This document shows positions 1-7,100 of a DNA stretch of 10,509 nt, piece by piece. The stretch comes from Thauera sp. (lineage in GTDB: Bacteria; Pseudomonadota; Gammaproteobacteria; Burkholderiales; Rhodocyclaceae). Location of the stretch: the NCBI GenBank assembly GCA_003446655.1, contig DMCZ01000210.1, positions 1 to 10,509 of the forward strand. Direction: 5' to 3'. The notes beneath the pieces were generated by a model that searched no databases, was not told the DNA's origin, and worked only from the letters and a program-made list of their open reading frames with translations. Within the stretch, counting starts at the first letter, position 1; every line of letters starts with the position of its first letter. The position numbers and the translations under genes were made by a program.

Positions 1-72
1 CACGGCAGGTGCGGTAGAATTCGGCGCAGTCCGGGCGCTCGGCATTCCTTCGGGGGGTCGGGCGCTTTTCAT
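1..72 (-). CDS. Partial hypothetical gene, 5' end only
   Basis: An ATG at 72-70 overlaps the TGA of the preceding gene in an ATGA junction (69-72). From it 24 codons stay open to the window edge, beginning MKSARPPEG and rich in Pro, Ala, Ser and Arg. The only support is the overlap, which matches the coupling of the other genes in this element, and the absence of a stop. The fragment is too short for any family assignment. The low-complexity N-terminus would fit a longer protein with a disordered leader, but that is a guess. Confidence 0.4.
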   Translation of the reverse strand, partial: MKSARPPEGMPSARTAPNSTAPAV

Positions 73-260
73 TGCACGACCTCCATGACGTCAGCCGTCT
101 CGCGCAGCTTTTCAGCGAGCGCGCGCAGGCCATCGGGGCCGATGCATACGGTAACGGTCGATGCTTCGTCGTCACTGGAAACGATCAGGCGATGGTGCGC
201 AGGGTCGGCAACGACGACGCCTCGGCCCTCGGGGTGCCGGTAGAGGATGGCGGGCTTCAT
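69..260 (-). CDS. Small hypothetical protein, 63 aa
   Basis: The gene starts at ATG 260, which overlaps the stop of the upstream 83-aa gene as ATGA (257-260), and it ends in another ATGA overlap with the next gene. It encodes 63 residues with no signal peptide or membrane segment. The N-terminal half looks beta-rich (ILYRHPEGRGVVVADP, then LIVSSDDEASTVTVCIGP). The C-terminal part looks like one amphipathic helix (LRALAEKLRETADVME). It is not a family I recognise. Position in a chain of overlapping small genes behind an integrase suggests an accessory protein of the element; function unknown. Coding status rests on the double overlap and on codon use similar to its neighbours. Confidence 0.6.
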   Translation of the reverse strand: MKPAILYRHPEGRGVVVADPAHHRLIVSSDDEASTVTVCIGPDGLRALAEKLRETADVMEVVQ

Positions 261-508
261 GCTGCCACCTCGACCTCTTGCTCGTCGGCGGCGATACCCA
301 GGATGCGGGCAGCGACGACGGGGAACACTTCGCTGTCGACGAAGTAGTCGCGACCGATACGCCGGATGGCGCCGGCCTCGACCAGCGCGTCGCGGTTGAA
401 CTTGATGAAGTGGTTGAATGACGCGGGTCGCGTCCAGATGACACGCGCCCAGGTTGGGGCGTCGTGTTCGTAGTACTCGGCCTTGCGGCGCAGGCTTTCG
501 ATGTTCAT
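257..508 (-). CDS. 83-aa putative DNA-binding protein (excisionase-like?)
   Basis: ATG at 508 is preceded by a GGAG Shine-Dalgarno, which lies inside the arm of a perfect 10-bp inverted repeat (511-520/545-554). The protein is basic in its first half. Residues about 30-62 (FNHFIKFNRDALVEAGAIRR, then IGRDYFVDSEVF) resemble the winged helix-turn-helix style of excisionase/AlpA-type regulators, where a short helix is followed by a G-x-I-x-R-x-G-R-x-x-x-V-D turn. I infer a small DNA-binding protein that could act as recombination directionality factor or as regulator of the element; the family match is by eye only. The C-terminus is a short acidic tail. Its stop overlaps the start of the 63-aa gene, so the two are probably translated together. 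The leader shares repeat motifs with the integrase leader, which strengthens a link to integration/excision control. Confidence 0.68.
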   Translation of the reverse strand: MNIESLRRKAEYYEHDAPTWARVIWTRPASFNHFIKFNRDALVEAGAIRRIGRDYFVDSEVFPVVAARILGIAADEQEVEVAA

Positions 509-510
509 TA

Positions 511-554
511 GGAAAACTCCAGAAGTACCGTTCAGGCGGTAGGTGGAGTTTTCC
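511..554. repeat. Perfect inverted decamer pair upstream of 83-aa gene
   Basis: GGAAAACTCC (511-520) and GGAGTTTTCC (545-554) are exact reverse complements, and the next bases in (521 A, 544 T) also pair. Inside, TACCG (526-530) pairs with CGGTA (537-541) across a 6-nt loop, giving a two-stem hairpin. In the minus-strand mRNA of the 83-aa gene, the arm nearest the start codon contains the GGAG ribosome binding site and ends 2 nt before ATG. The structure could therefore hide the site, or be a protein operator as DNA. No U-run follows on either strand, so it does not look like a terminator. The stretch 555-594 upstream is AT-rich and contains the palindrome TTCTAGAA (571-578); no convincing -35/-10 pair was found. 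Confidence 0.75.
516..539 (+). repeat. 24-nt repeat, copy 1
   Basis: Bases 516-539 on the plus strand match 2013-1990 on the minus strand at 22 of 24 positions. The shared core is AGAAG-Y-ACC-R-TTCAGGCGG, preceded by ACTCC from the decamer. This copy lies within the inverted-repeat structure ahead of the 83-aa gene. Two copies in opposite orientation, about 1.5 kb apart, each beside the leader of an element gene, would suit arm-type recombinase sites, excisionase sites or a regulator operator. Which of these applies cannot be told from sequence. Confidence 0.7.
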
Positions 555-594
555 CTTTGTATTCAGTAGTTTCTAGAACGCATCAAATCGCGAA

Positions 595-1050
595 TTATTT
601 TTTCTCGTACGGGCGCTTGCGCACCGCCGCGAGCAGCGTCGCCCGGGGATAGCGAAAAGTGCCATCACGGAACCGGGGCATGAACTGCATCATGAAGTCC
701 ACGGCCTCGTTGATTTCCGCGGGCGTCGGCTTCTCACCGAGTACGCGCAGCACATCGTCTGCATAGGCGCCGAGCACATCGGGTTTTGTAGGTCGGCCAC
801 GCTTGGCGCCCGGGGCCACGGCGCCATGCACCGCGGCACGCTTGTCATGCTCGTGCGGGCTTGCCAGTGCGACGCCGATCTCTTGTAACCGCTGCGCCAT
901 GACGCTGGCGAGCGGTTCCGGCATGGCACGCCCGGAGCGGGCGAAGGCGGCAGCGACCGCATACACGGTGCCCCAAGCGACGGGGTCGCCCTCCTTCGCG
1001 CGCTCGATGGCGTCCAGCACCTTCCACCCGAGATGCACCTCGGTGCTCAT
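595..1050 (-). CDS. Hypothetical protein, 151 aa, coupled to the integrase
   Basis: The start is ATG 1050, which overlaps the integrase stop as ATGA (1047-1050); a GTG 6 nt upstream (1056) is possible but less likely. The protein has no signal peptide or membrane span. Residues about 1-60 appear helical (WKVLDAIERAKEGDPVAWGT, then YAVAAAFARSGR). A basic linker KRGRPTKPD follows near residues 83-91, with an AT-hook-like RGRP core. The C-terminal third (PTPAEINEAVDFMMQFMPRF, then RYPRATLLAAVRKRP) looks helical and basic. I do not recognise the family. Translational coupling to the recombinase and the basic linker suggest a nucleic-acid-associated accessory of integration or excision, or a small regulator; this is inference. 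It ends in TAA at 595, and an 86-bp gap then separates it from the 83-aa gene. Confidence 0.68.
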   Translation of the reverse strand: MSTEVHLGWKVLDAIERAKEGDPVAWGTVYAVAAAFARSGRAMPEPLASVMAQRLQEIGVALASPHEHDKRAAVHGAVAPGAKRGRPTKPDVLGAYADDVLRVLGEKPTPAEINEAVDFMMQFMPRFRDGTFRYPRATLLAAVRKRPYEKK

Positions 1051-1931
1051 GACCACGCCCGTCCGACGGAGTCACGCAGCGCCTCGACGTTCAGGTGCGA
1101 GTAGCGCATCGCCATCATCGGGGTCTTGTGGTTGAGCGCCTGCATGATGGTGACGACCGACGCGCCCGACTGCGCCAGGATCGACGCGGCGATATGTCGG
1201 CAATGGTGGAACGTCCAGGGCGGCAGGTCGGCCAGCTTGCAGGCATTCTCCCAGGCGCGCGAGAAGTTGCCCGGGCCGAACACGAAGTCGTTGTCGCCGG
1301 CCAGCGGGGACTTGATGCGGCGCAGTTCCTCGACTACCCACGGCAGCAGCGGGGTCCGGTGCGGGGTGCCGTTCTTCGTGCGCAGGGTGTCGGCGTACCC
1401 TTCCTTGAGATTGACCGCGCCCCACTTCAGCGACTGCAACGTGCCTTTGCGCCATCCGGTTGTGCAGGCCATCGCAACGATGGCGGCGAGTTTGCGGTTA
1501 CGGCTCACGCGGCAGGCTGCAACGAGTCGTTTGACGTCCTCGACCGTGACCGTGAGTGTCCGCCCCTCGCCGGCCTCCAGGCGACCGACGCCTCGGGTTG
1601 GCGACTGGTAGCCGCGCGGCAGCAGGCGACGGCGGCGCAGCTCACGAAAGATCGTCCCCAGGCAGGCAACGTAGCGATTCACGGTTGCAGGCGCGAGCGG
1701 TTGGTCGGTGGGGAGATACTTCACGCCCTCGCGCGTGGTCTGGATCTTGATCTTGCCGCGCTGCATGAGTGCGTCGATACCATCCTCGACGTCGTCGGCT
1801 GCAATGGTGGTGATGTCGCGATCACCGAAGAACTCAACCCAGAACTTGACGCGGGAAACGAAAGCGCCGTCACGGCCAGAATGGGCGGCGACGGTCGCGT
1901 TTGCCAGGTCGGCAAAGGATAGATTTTTCAC
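1047..1931 (-). CDS. Tyrosine recombinase / site-specific integrase
   Basis: This 294-aa protein should catalyse recombination between the element and the tRNA-Val attachment site. The N-terminal SAM-like core-binding domain is about residues 1-110 (VKNLSFADLANATVAAHSGR). The catalytic domain is about 125-290 and holds a complete set of active-site candidates: R161 in TTGWRKGTL, K186 in TKNG, H242-x-x-R245 in FHHCRH, H268 in LNHKT and the nucleophile Y277 in RYSHL. The usual LGH is LNH here. I chose GTG 1931 because an AGGAG (1941-1945) sits at proper distance and the protein then begins in typical integrase fashion; the reading frame stays open upstream into the tRNA but has no credible start there. 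The stop overlaps the next gene as ATGA. The catalytic residues are intact, so the enzyme is probably active. Confidence 0.93.
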   Translation of the reverse strand: MKNLSFADLANATVAAHSGRDGAFVSRVKFWVEFFGDRDITTIAADDVEDGIDALMQRGKIKIQTTREGVKYLPTDQPLAPATVNRYVACLGTIFRELRRRRLLPRGYQSPTRGVGRLEAGEGRTLTVTVEDVKRLVAACRVSRNRKLAAIVAMACTTGWRKGTLQSLKWGAVNLKEGYADTLRTKNGTPHRTPLLPWVVEELRRIKSPLAGDNDFVFGPGNFSRAWENACKLADLPPWTFHHCRHIAASILAQSGASVVTIMQALNHKTPMMAMRYSHLNVEALRDSVGRAWS

Positions 1932-1963
1932 GGCGGAACACTCCTGAAAACGCCCGAAAGGAT

Positions 1964-1983
1964 GCGATGGTTTTTGCCATCGC
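1964..1983. repeat. Short hairpin nested in the integrase leader
   Basis: GCGATGG (1964-1970) and CCATCGC (1977-1983) form a 7-bp stem with a 6-nt loop. It can be extended through a small internal loop by GAAAG (1956-1960) and CTTTC (1986-1990). It is nested inside the decamer pair 1935-2018. No U-run follows on the minus strand, so it is a poor terminator for the tRNA transcript. It may stabilise a long folded leader ahead of the integrase or form part of the recombination site. Confidence 0.55.
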
Positions 1984-1989
1984 TTCTTT

Positions 1990-2013
1990 CCGCCTGAATG
2001 GTGCTTCTGGAGT
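1990..2013 (-). repeat. 24-nt repeat, copy 2
   Basis: Read on the minus strand, this is 22/24 identical to 516-539 on the plus strand; the two differences are C/T and A/G transitions. It lies between the tRNA-Val 3' end and the integrase start and overlaps the tRNA-proximal decamer. A copy this close to the presumed crossover site is where an arm-type integrase site or excisionase site would be expected. Confidence 0.7.
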
Positions 2014-2018
2014 GTTCT

Positions 2019-2043
2019 TGGTGGGTGCTGACGGGGTCGAACC
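2019..2043 (-). other. Candidate attachment-site core in tRNA-Val 3' end
   Basis: Elements with this kind of recombinase usually cross over within the T-loop to CCA part of the tRNA and restore an intact tRNA. Here the tRNA is complete, including T-arm, acceptor stem and encoded CCA, and faces the integrase. The proposed core covers the T-loop through CCA. The exact core length cannot be fixed because the partner direct repeat at the far end of the element is outside the window. Confidence 0.45.
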
Positions 2044-2094
2044 GCCGACATTCGCCTTGTAAGGGCGACGCTCTACCAACTGAGCTAAGCACCC
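2019..2094 (-). tRNA. tRNA-Val (anticodon UAC)
   Basis: The 76-nt sequence folds as a full cloverleaf. The acceptor stem GGGTGCT/AGCACCC is perfect, with discriminator A and an encoded CCA (2021-2019). The D-arm has the usual AGCTCAGTTGGTAGAGC form. The anticodon stem TCGCC/GGCGA encloses loop CTTACAA, so the anticodon is TAC (UAC in RNA), reading valine GUN codons. The T-arm has the standard GGTTCGAC loop sequence. It lies 38 nt downstream of hupB on the same strand. A small hairpin, TTCCGG/CCGGAA (2103-2108/2115-2120), lies in the gap, so it may be processed from a hupB transcript. It is also the integration target of the neighbouring element. Confidence 0.96.
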
Positions 2095-2132
2095 GCGCCA
2101 CCTTCCGGGAATGACCGGAACAGCAAAGTCCG

Positions 2133-2405
2133 TTAGTTTACTGAATCTTTCAGACCTTTGCCAGCGCGGAATTTTGGGACCTTGGCCGCCTTGATCTTGA
2201 TGTTCTTGCCCGTACGCGGATTACGTCCCGTTCGCGCAGCGCGCTCCCCGACGTAGAAGGCGCCAAAACCCACCAGCGTCACCGTCTCGTTGTTCTGAAG
2301 GGCCTCGGTGACAGCGGCCACGGCTGCATCCAGCGCGCGCGTCGCGTCCGCCTTCGTCATGGATGCCTTCTCCGCAATACTTGCAACCAGTTCCTGTTTG
2401 TTCAC
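2133..2405 (-). CDS. hupB: DNA-binding protein HU-beta
   Basis: This is a 90-aa nucleoid-associated protein that bends and compacts DNA as a dimer. I chose GTG 2405 because a strong GGAGGG (2411-2416) precedes it and the product is then exactly the usual HU length; an upstream ATG at 2480 would add 25 non-HU residues without a ribosome site. The helical dimerisation body is residues 1-45 (VNKQELVASIAEKASMTKAD). The family signature follows at GFGAF (46-50), and the DNA-binding arm at about 53-76 includes R61-N62-P63 with the intercalating proline and the RTGKNI turn. The C-terminus KFRAGKGLKDSVN is typical. It follows lon, as in E. coli and many proteobacteria, but has its own promoter. Confidence 0.96.
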   Translation of the reverse strand: MNKQELVASIAEKASMTKADATRALDAAVAAVTEALQNNETVTLVGFGAFYVGERAARTGRNPRTGKNIKIKAAKVPKFRAGKGLKDSVN

Positions 2406-2506
2406 TTGAACCCTCCGGATATGAACTGCAATGGGAAGAACTCCGCGACCTCTGCCTTTGGGCTCGGGATTCGACGGCATGGGACACGCCTTGCAAACTT
2501 CATGTT

Positions 2507-2536
2507 TTTATAGCGCGGCAAATTCAGGCCTGTCAA
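2507..2536 (-). promoter_or_regulatory. sigma70-type promoter for hupB
   Basis: On the minus strand a perfect -35 TTGACA (2536-2531) is followed, 18 bp on, by the -10 TATAAA (2512-2507). Transcription should start near 2500, giving a leader of about 95 nt to the hupB GTG. It lies just after the lon terminator, so hupB (and probably tRNA-Val) can be expressed independently of heat-shock control of lon. Confidence 0.75.
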
Positions 2537-2554
2537 CGACGGCCTTCCACGATG

Positions 2555-2591
2555 AAAAAAGCCGCAATGCACGTCTGCGCATTGCGGCTTT
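2555..2591 (-). terminator. Intrinsic terminator of lon
   Basis: AAAGCCGCAATGC pairs perfectly with GCATTGCGGCTTT (2591-2579 with 2570-2558 on the minus strand), a 13-bp GC-rich stem with an 8-nt loop. It is followed on the minus strand by an uninterrupted T-run (2560-2555, partly in the stem). It starts 34 nt after the lon stop and should end the lon transcript before the hupB promoter. The opposite strand lacks a comparable T-run. Confidence 0.88.
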
Positions 2592-2625
2592 CCATCTTCA
2601 GGGGCGACTGTCTTGCACCGGCGGG

Positions 2626-5046
<2,421 letters not shown>

Positions 5047-5066
5047 TTTTTCTTTCCTTAAGCAAA

Positions 5067-5094
5067 AGGTCACACCCATGTATGGGCGTGACCT
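5067..5094. repeat. 28-bp near-perfect palindrome ahead of lon
   Basis: AGGTCACACCCAT is mirrored by ATGGGCGTGACCT with one mismatch and a 2-bp centre (12 of 13 pairs). It lies 21 bp upstream of the lon start codon and covers the -10 part of the heat-shock-like promoter. On the minus strand it is followed by TTTTGCTT, so an RNA reading through from clpX could form a hairpin plus short U-run, a weak intrinsic terminator. As DNA it could instead be an operator. The sequence alone does not separate these. Confidence 0.7.
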
Positions 5095-5105
5095 GGAAAT
5101 TCAAG
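5080..5105 (-). promoter_or_regulatory. sigma32 (heat-shock) promoter for lon
   Basis: On the minus strand CTTGAA (5105-5100) is followed after 13 bp by CCCATAC (5086-5080). This is close to the established sigma32 consensus CTTGAA / CCCCATnT with normal spacing. lon is a classical sigma32-dependent gene, so function and sequence agree. The predicted start is near 5073, giving a short leader. The -10 lies inside the left part of the 28-bp palindrome, which could let a repressor or a local DNA structure modulate it. Confidence 0.7.
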
Positions 5106-5155
5106 CGAGGGGCGTTGAGCCTCGCCAGACGGGCGTTCGAGCGGTCGGTAGCAGG

Positions 5156-6424
5156 TCAGTTGGCGCCCGAGACCTTCTGTTGTTCAGCGTAGATCATCAG
5201 GGGCTTGCCGCCCTCCTCGATCGTGGACTCGTCAATGACGACCTTTTCCACATTCTCCAGCGTGGGCAGGTCGTACATGATGTCGAGCAACGCAGCTTCG
5301 AGGATCGAGCGCAGCCCGCGCGCGCCAGTCTTGCGCTTGATCGCCTTGCGCGCCACCGCGTGCAGGGCATTCGGACGAATCTCGAGTTCGACGCCTTCCA
5401 TCGAGAACAGTTTCTGGTATTGCTTGACCAGCGCGTTCTTCGGTTCGATGAGGATCTGGATCAGCGCGGCCTCGTCCAGTTCCTGCAGCGTGGCGACCAC
5501 CGGGAGACGGCCGATCAGTTCGGGAATGAGGCCGAACTTGATGAGATCCTCCGGCTCGACCTGCCGGAAGGTGTCGGTGAGGTTCTTAGCTTCCTTGCTC
5601 TTCACCTCGGCGCCGAAGCCGATACCAACCTTCTCGGTGCGGTTGCGGATGACCTTCTCCAGGCCGTCGAAGGCGCCACCGCAGATGAACAGCACGTTAG
5701 TGGTGTCGACCTGAATGAAATCCTGGTTCGGATGCTTGCGTCCGCCCTGGGGCGGAATCGACGCCACCGTGCCTTCGATGAGCTTGAGCAGCGCCTGCTG
5801 CACGCCCTCGCCTGACACGTCGCGGGTAATCGAGGGGTTGTCGGCCTTGCGCGAGATCTTGTCGATCTCGTCGATGTAGATGATGCCCTGCTGGGCCTTG
5901 TCCACATCGTAGTCGCACTTCTGCAGCAGCTTCTGGATGATGTTCTCGACGTCCTCGCCGACGTAACCGGCTTCGGTCAGCGTGGTGGCATCGGCCATCA
6001 CGAAGGGAACATTGAGGAGGCGCGCGAGCGTCTGCGCGAGCAGGGTCTTGCCCGAGCCGGTGGGACCGATAAGCAGGATGTTGCTCTTGGCGAGCTCGAC
6101 GTCGTCCTGCTTGGCCTCGATGTGACGCAGGCGCTTGTAGTGGTTGTACACCGCCACCGCGAGATTGCGCTTGGCCTGCGACTGGCCGATCACGTACTGG
6201 TCGAGGATGTCGCAGATCTCGTGCGGGGTGGGCAGGTTGCCCTTGATGCTCTCCGGATCTGCGGCGCCGACGATCTCGTCACGGATAATGTCGTTGCACA
6301 GCTCGATGCATTCGTCGCAGATGAAGACCGAAGGGCCGGCGATCAGCTTGCGCACCTCATGCTGGCTCTTGCCGCAGAAGGAGCAGTACAGCAGCTTGTC
6401 GCCGCCAGCCTTCTTGTCTGTCAT
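5156..6424 (-). CDS. clpX: ClpX, ATPase subunit of the ClpXP protease
   Basis: This 422-aa AAA+ unfoldase forms a hexamer that recognises substrates such as ssrA-tagged proteins, unfolds them and feeds them to ClpP. The N-terminal zinc-binding domain has C14-x2-C17 and C36-x2-C39. Walker A is GPTGSGKT (120-127), the pore-1 loop is GYVGE (153-157), Walker B is IIYIDEIDK with D185/E186, and the RKH loop is 229-231. The IGF loop that docks on ClpP is 268-270, and sensor 2 lies in the GARGLRSILE segment. All key elements are intact and at the same positions as in E. coli. ATG 6424 is chosen for its AGGAG site and the standard N-terminus; the longer open frame upstream overlaps clpP and is not used. 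It follows clpP by 17 nt. Confidence 0.98.
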   Translation of the reverse strand: MTDKKAGGDKLLYCSFCGKSQHEVRKLIAGPSVFICDECIELCNDIIRDEIVGAADPESIKGNLPTPHEICDILDQYVIGQSQAKRNLAVAVYNHYKRLRHIEAKQDDVELAKSNILLIGPTGSGKTLLAQTLARLLNVPFVMADATTLTEAGYVGEDVENIIQKLLQKCDYDVDKAQQGIIYIDEIDKISRKADNPSITRDVSGEGVQQALLKLIEGTVASIPPQGGRKHPNQDFIQVDTTNVLFICGGAFDGLEKVIRNRTEKVGIGFGAEVKSKEAKNLTDTFRQVEPEDLIKFGLIPELIGRLPVVATLQELDEAALIQILIEPKNALVKQYQKLFSMEGVELEIRPNALHAVARKAIKRKTGARGLRSILEAALLDIMYDLPTLENVEKVVIDESTIEEGGKPLMIYAEQQKVSGAN

Positions 6425-6441
6425 GGGGGGATTCTCCTGAA

Positions 6442-7080
6442 TCAGGTGTCGTCGCGGCTGGTGAGCACCTTGTCGACCAGGCCGTATTCCACGGCTGCGG
6501 TGGCCGACATGAAGTTGTCGCGATCGGTGTCCTTCTCGATGCGCTCGAGCGACTGGCCGGTGTGCTTGGCCAGCATGTCGTTGAGGCGCGAGCGCAGGTA
6601 GAGGATCTCGCGGGCGTGGATCTCGATGTCCGAGGCCTGGCCCTGGAAGCCGCCGAGCGGCTGGTGGATCATGACACGGGAGTTGGGCAGGATGAAGCGC
6701 TTGCCCTTCTCGCCCGCCGCCAGCAGGAAGGCGCCCATGCTCGCCGCCTGGCCGATGCACAGCGTGCTGACGTTCGGCTTGATGAACTGCATGGTGTCGT
6801 AGATCGCCATGCCGGCGGTGACCGAGCCGCCGGGCGAGTTGATGTAGAAGTAGATGTCCTTGTCCGGGTTCTCGGACTCGAGGAACAGCAACTGGGCGAC
6901 GATCAGGTTGGCGGTCACGTCATTGACGGGGCCGACGAGGAACACCACCCGCTCCTTCAGAAGGCGCGAATAGATGTCGTAGGCGCGTTCGCCGCGACCG
7001 CTCTGTTCGACCACCATCGGAACCAGGCCGAGGCCGACCGGGTTCCAGTCGCTGCTGTGCTGGGGTGTTCCTTGCATCAT
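6442..7080 (-). CDS. clpP: ClpP, proteolytic subunit of the Clp protease
   Basis: This 212-aa serine peptidase assembles into a 14-mer chamber and works with ClpX (and ClpA if present elsewhere). The catalytic triad is S114 (GQAASMGAF), H139 (MIHQPLGG) and D188 (DRDNFMSA), with family spacing. The oxyanion-forming SPGGS motif is at 82-86. The first 20-30 residues are probably a propeptide removed by self-processing, as known for the family. Two ATG codons stand in tandem at 7080 and 7077, with a GAGGG site 9 nt upstream of the first; either could be used. It begins 20 nt after tig and is very likely cotranscribed with tig and clpX. Confidence 0.98.
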   Translation of the reverse strand: MMQGTPQHSSDWNPVGLGLVPMVVEQSGRGERAYDIYSRLLKERVVFLVGPVNDVTANLIVAQLLFLESENPDKDIYFYINSPGGSVTAGMAIYDTMQFIKPNVSTLCIGQAASMGAFLLAAGEKGKRFILPNSRVMIHQPLGGFQGQASDIEIHAREILYLRSRLNDMLAKHTGQSLERIEKDTDRDNFMSATAAVEYGLVDKVLTSRDDT

Positions 7081-7100
7081 TCGTCAGACCCTCTGCGGCA

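Larger units (their letters stand above)
1..2018. mobile_element. Integrated element at tRNA-Val (one end only)
   Basis: A tyrosine recombinase gene lies directly beside the 3' end of a tRNA gene, followed by a run of small, unrecognised, tightly coupled genes on the same strand. That is the classic layout of a tRNA-targeting genomic island, prophage or integrative element. The inner boundary is set at the base after the encoded CCA of tRNA-Val. The outer boundary and the second attachment site are beyond the left edge, so element size and class (island, satellite, prophage) cannot be decided. No structural phage, conjugation or cargo gene is visible here. In E. coli the order is lon-hupB-ppiD, so the element has probably separated the lon-hupB-tRNA block from whatever followed it; that step is inference. 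Confidence 0.78.
1935..2018. repeat. Inverted decamer pair between tRNA-Val and integrase
   Basis: GGAACACTCC (1935-1944) and GGAGTGTTCT (2009-2018) are inverted copies with 9 of 9 core bases paired (1936-1944 with 2009-2017), 64 bp apart. The left copy contains the integrase Shine-Dalgarno on the minus strand and ends 3 nt before its GTG start. The right copy begins at the first base after the tRNA CCA. The motif and layout match the pair at 511-554, with about 40 bp extra between the arms. A transcript reading through from tRNA-Val could fold with the Shine-Dalgarno paired; equally, the copies may be protein-binding sites. Confidence 0.7.

Noticed and set aside
1932..2051. Upstream extension of the integrase frame into the tRNA
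   Set aside because: It would translate part of the tRNA and the leader hairpin, with no ribosome site. GTG 1931 with AGGAG gives the usual integrase N-terminus.
1870..2079. 69-codon minus-strand frame containing a possible ATG start (MAKTIASFRAF) ahead of the integrase
   Set aside because: The ATG at 1968 has only a weak purine stretch upstream, the frame overlaps the start of the integrase, and its product (many Arg/Pro) is not convincing. A short leader peptide cannot be fully excluded but is not supported.
2103..2120. TTCCGG/CCGGAA hairpin between hupB and tRNA-Val as a terminator
   Set aside because: The stem is only 6 bp and no T-run follows on the minus strand, so it is more likely an RNA-processing feature or chance.
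6425..6760. N-terminal extension of the clpX frame into clpP
   Set aside because: The extension overlaps clpP in another frame, has no homology-like content, and ATG 6424 has a good Shine-Dalgarno and the standard ClpX N-terminus.
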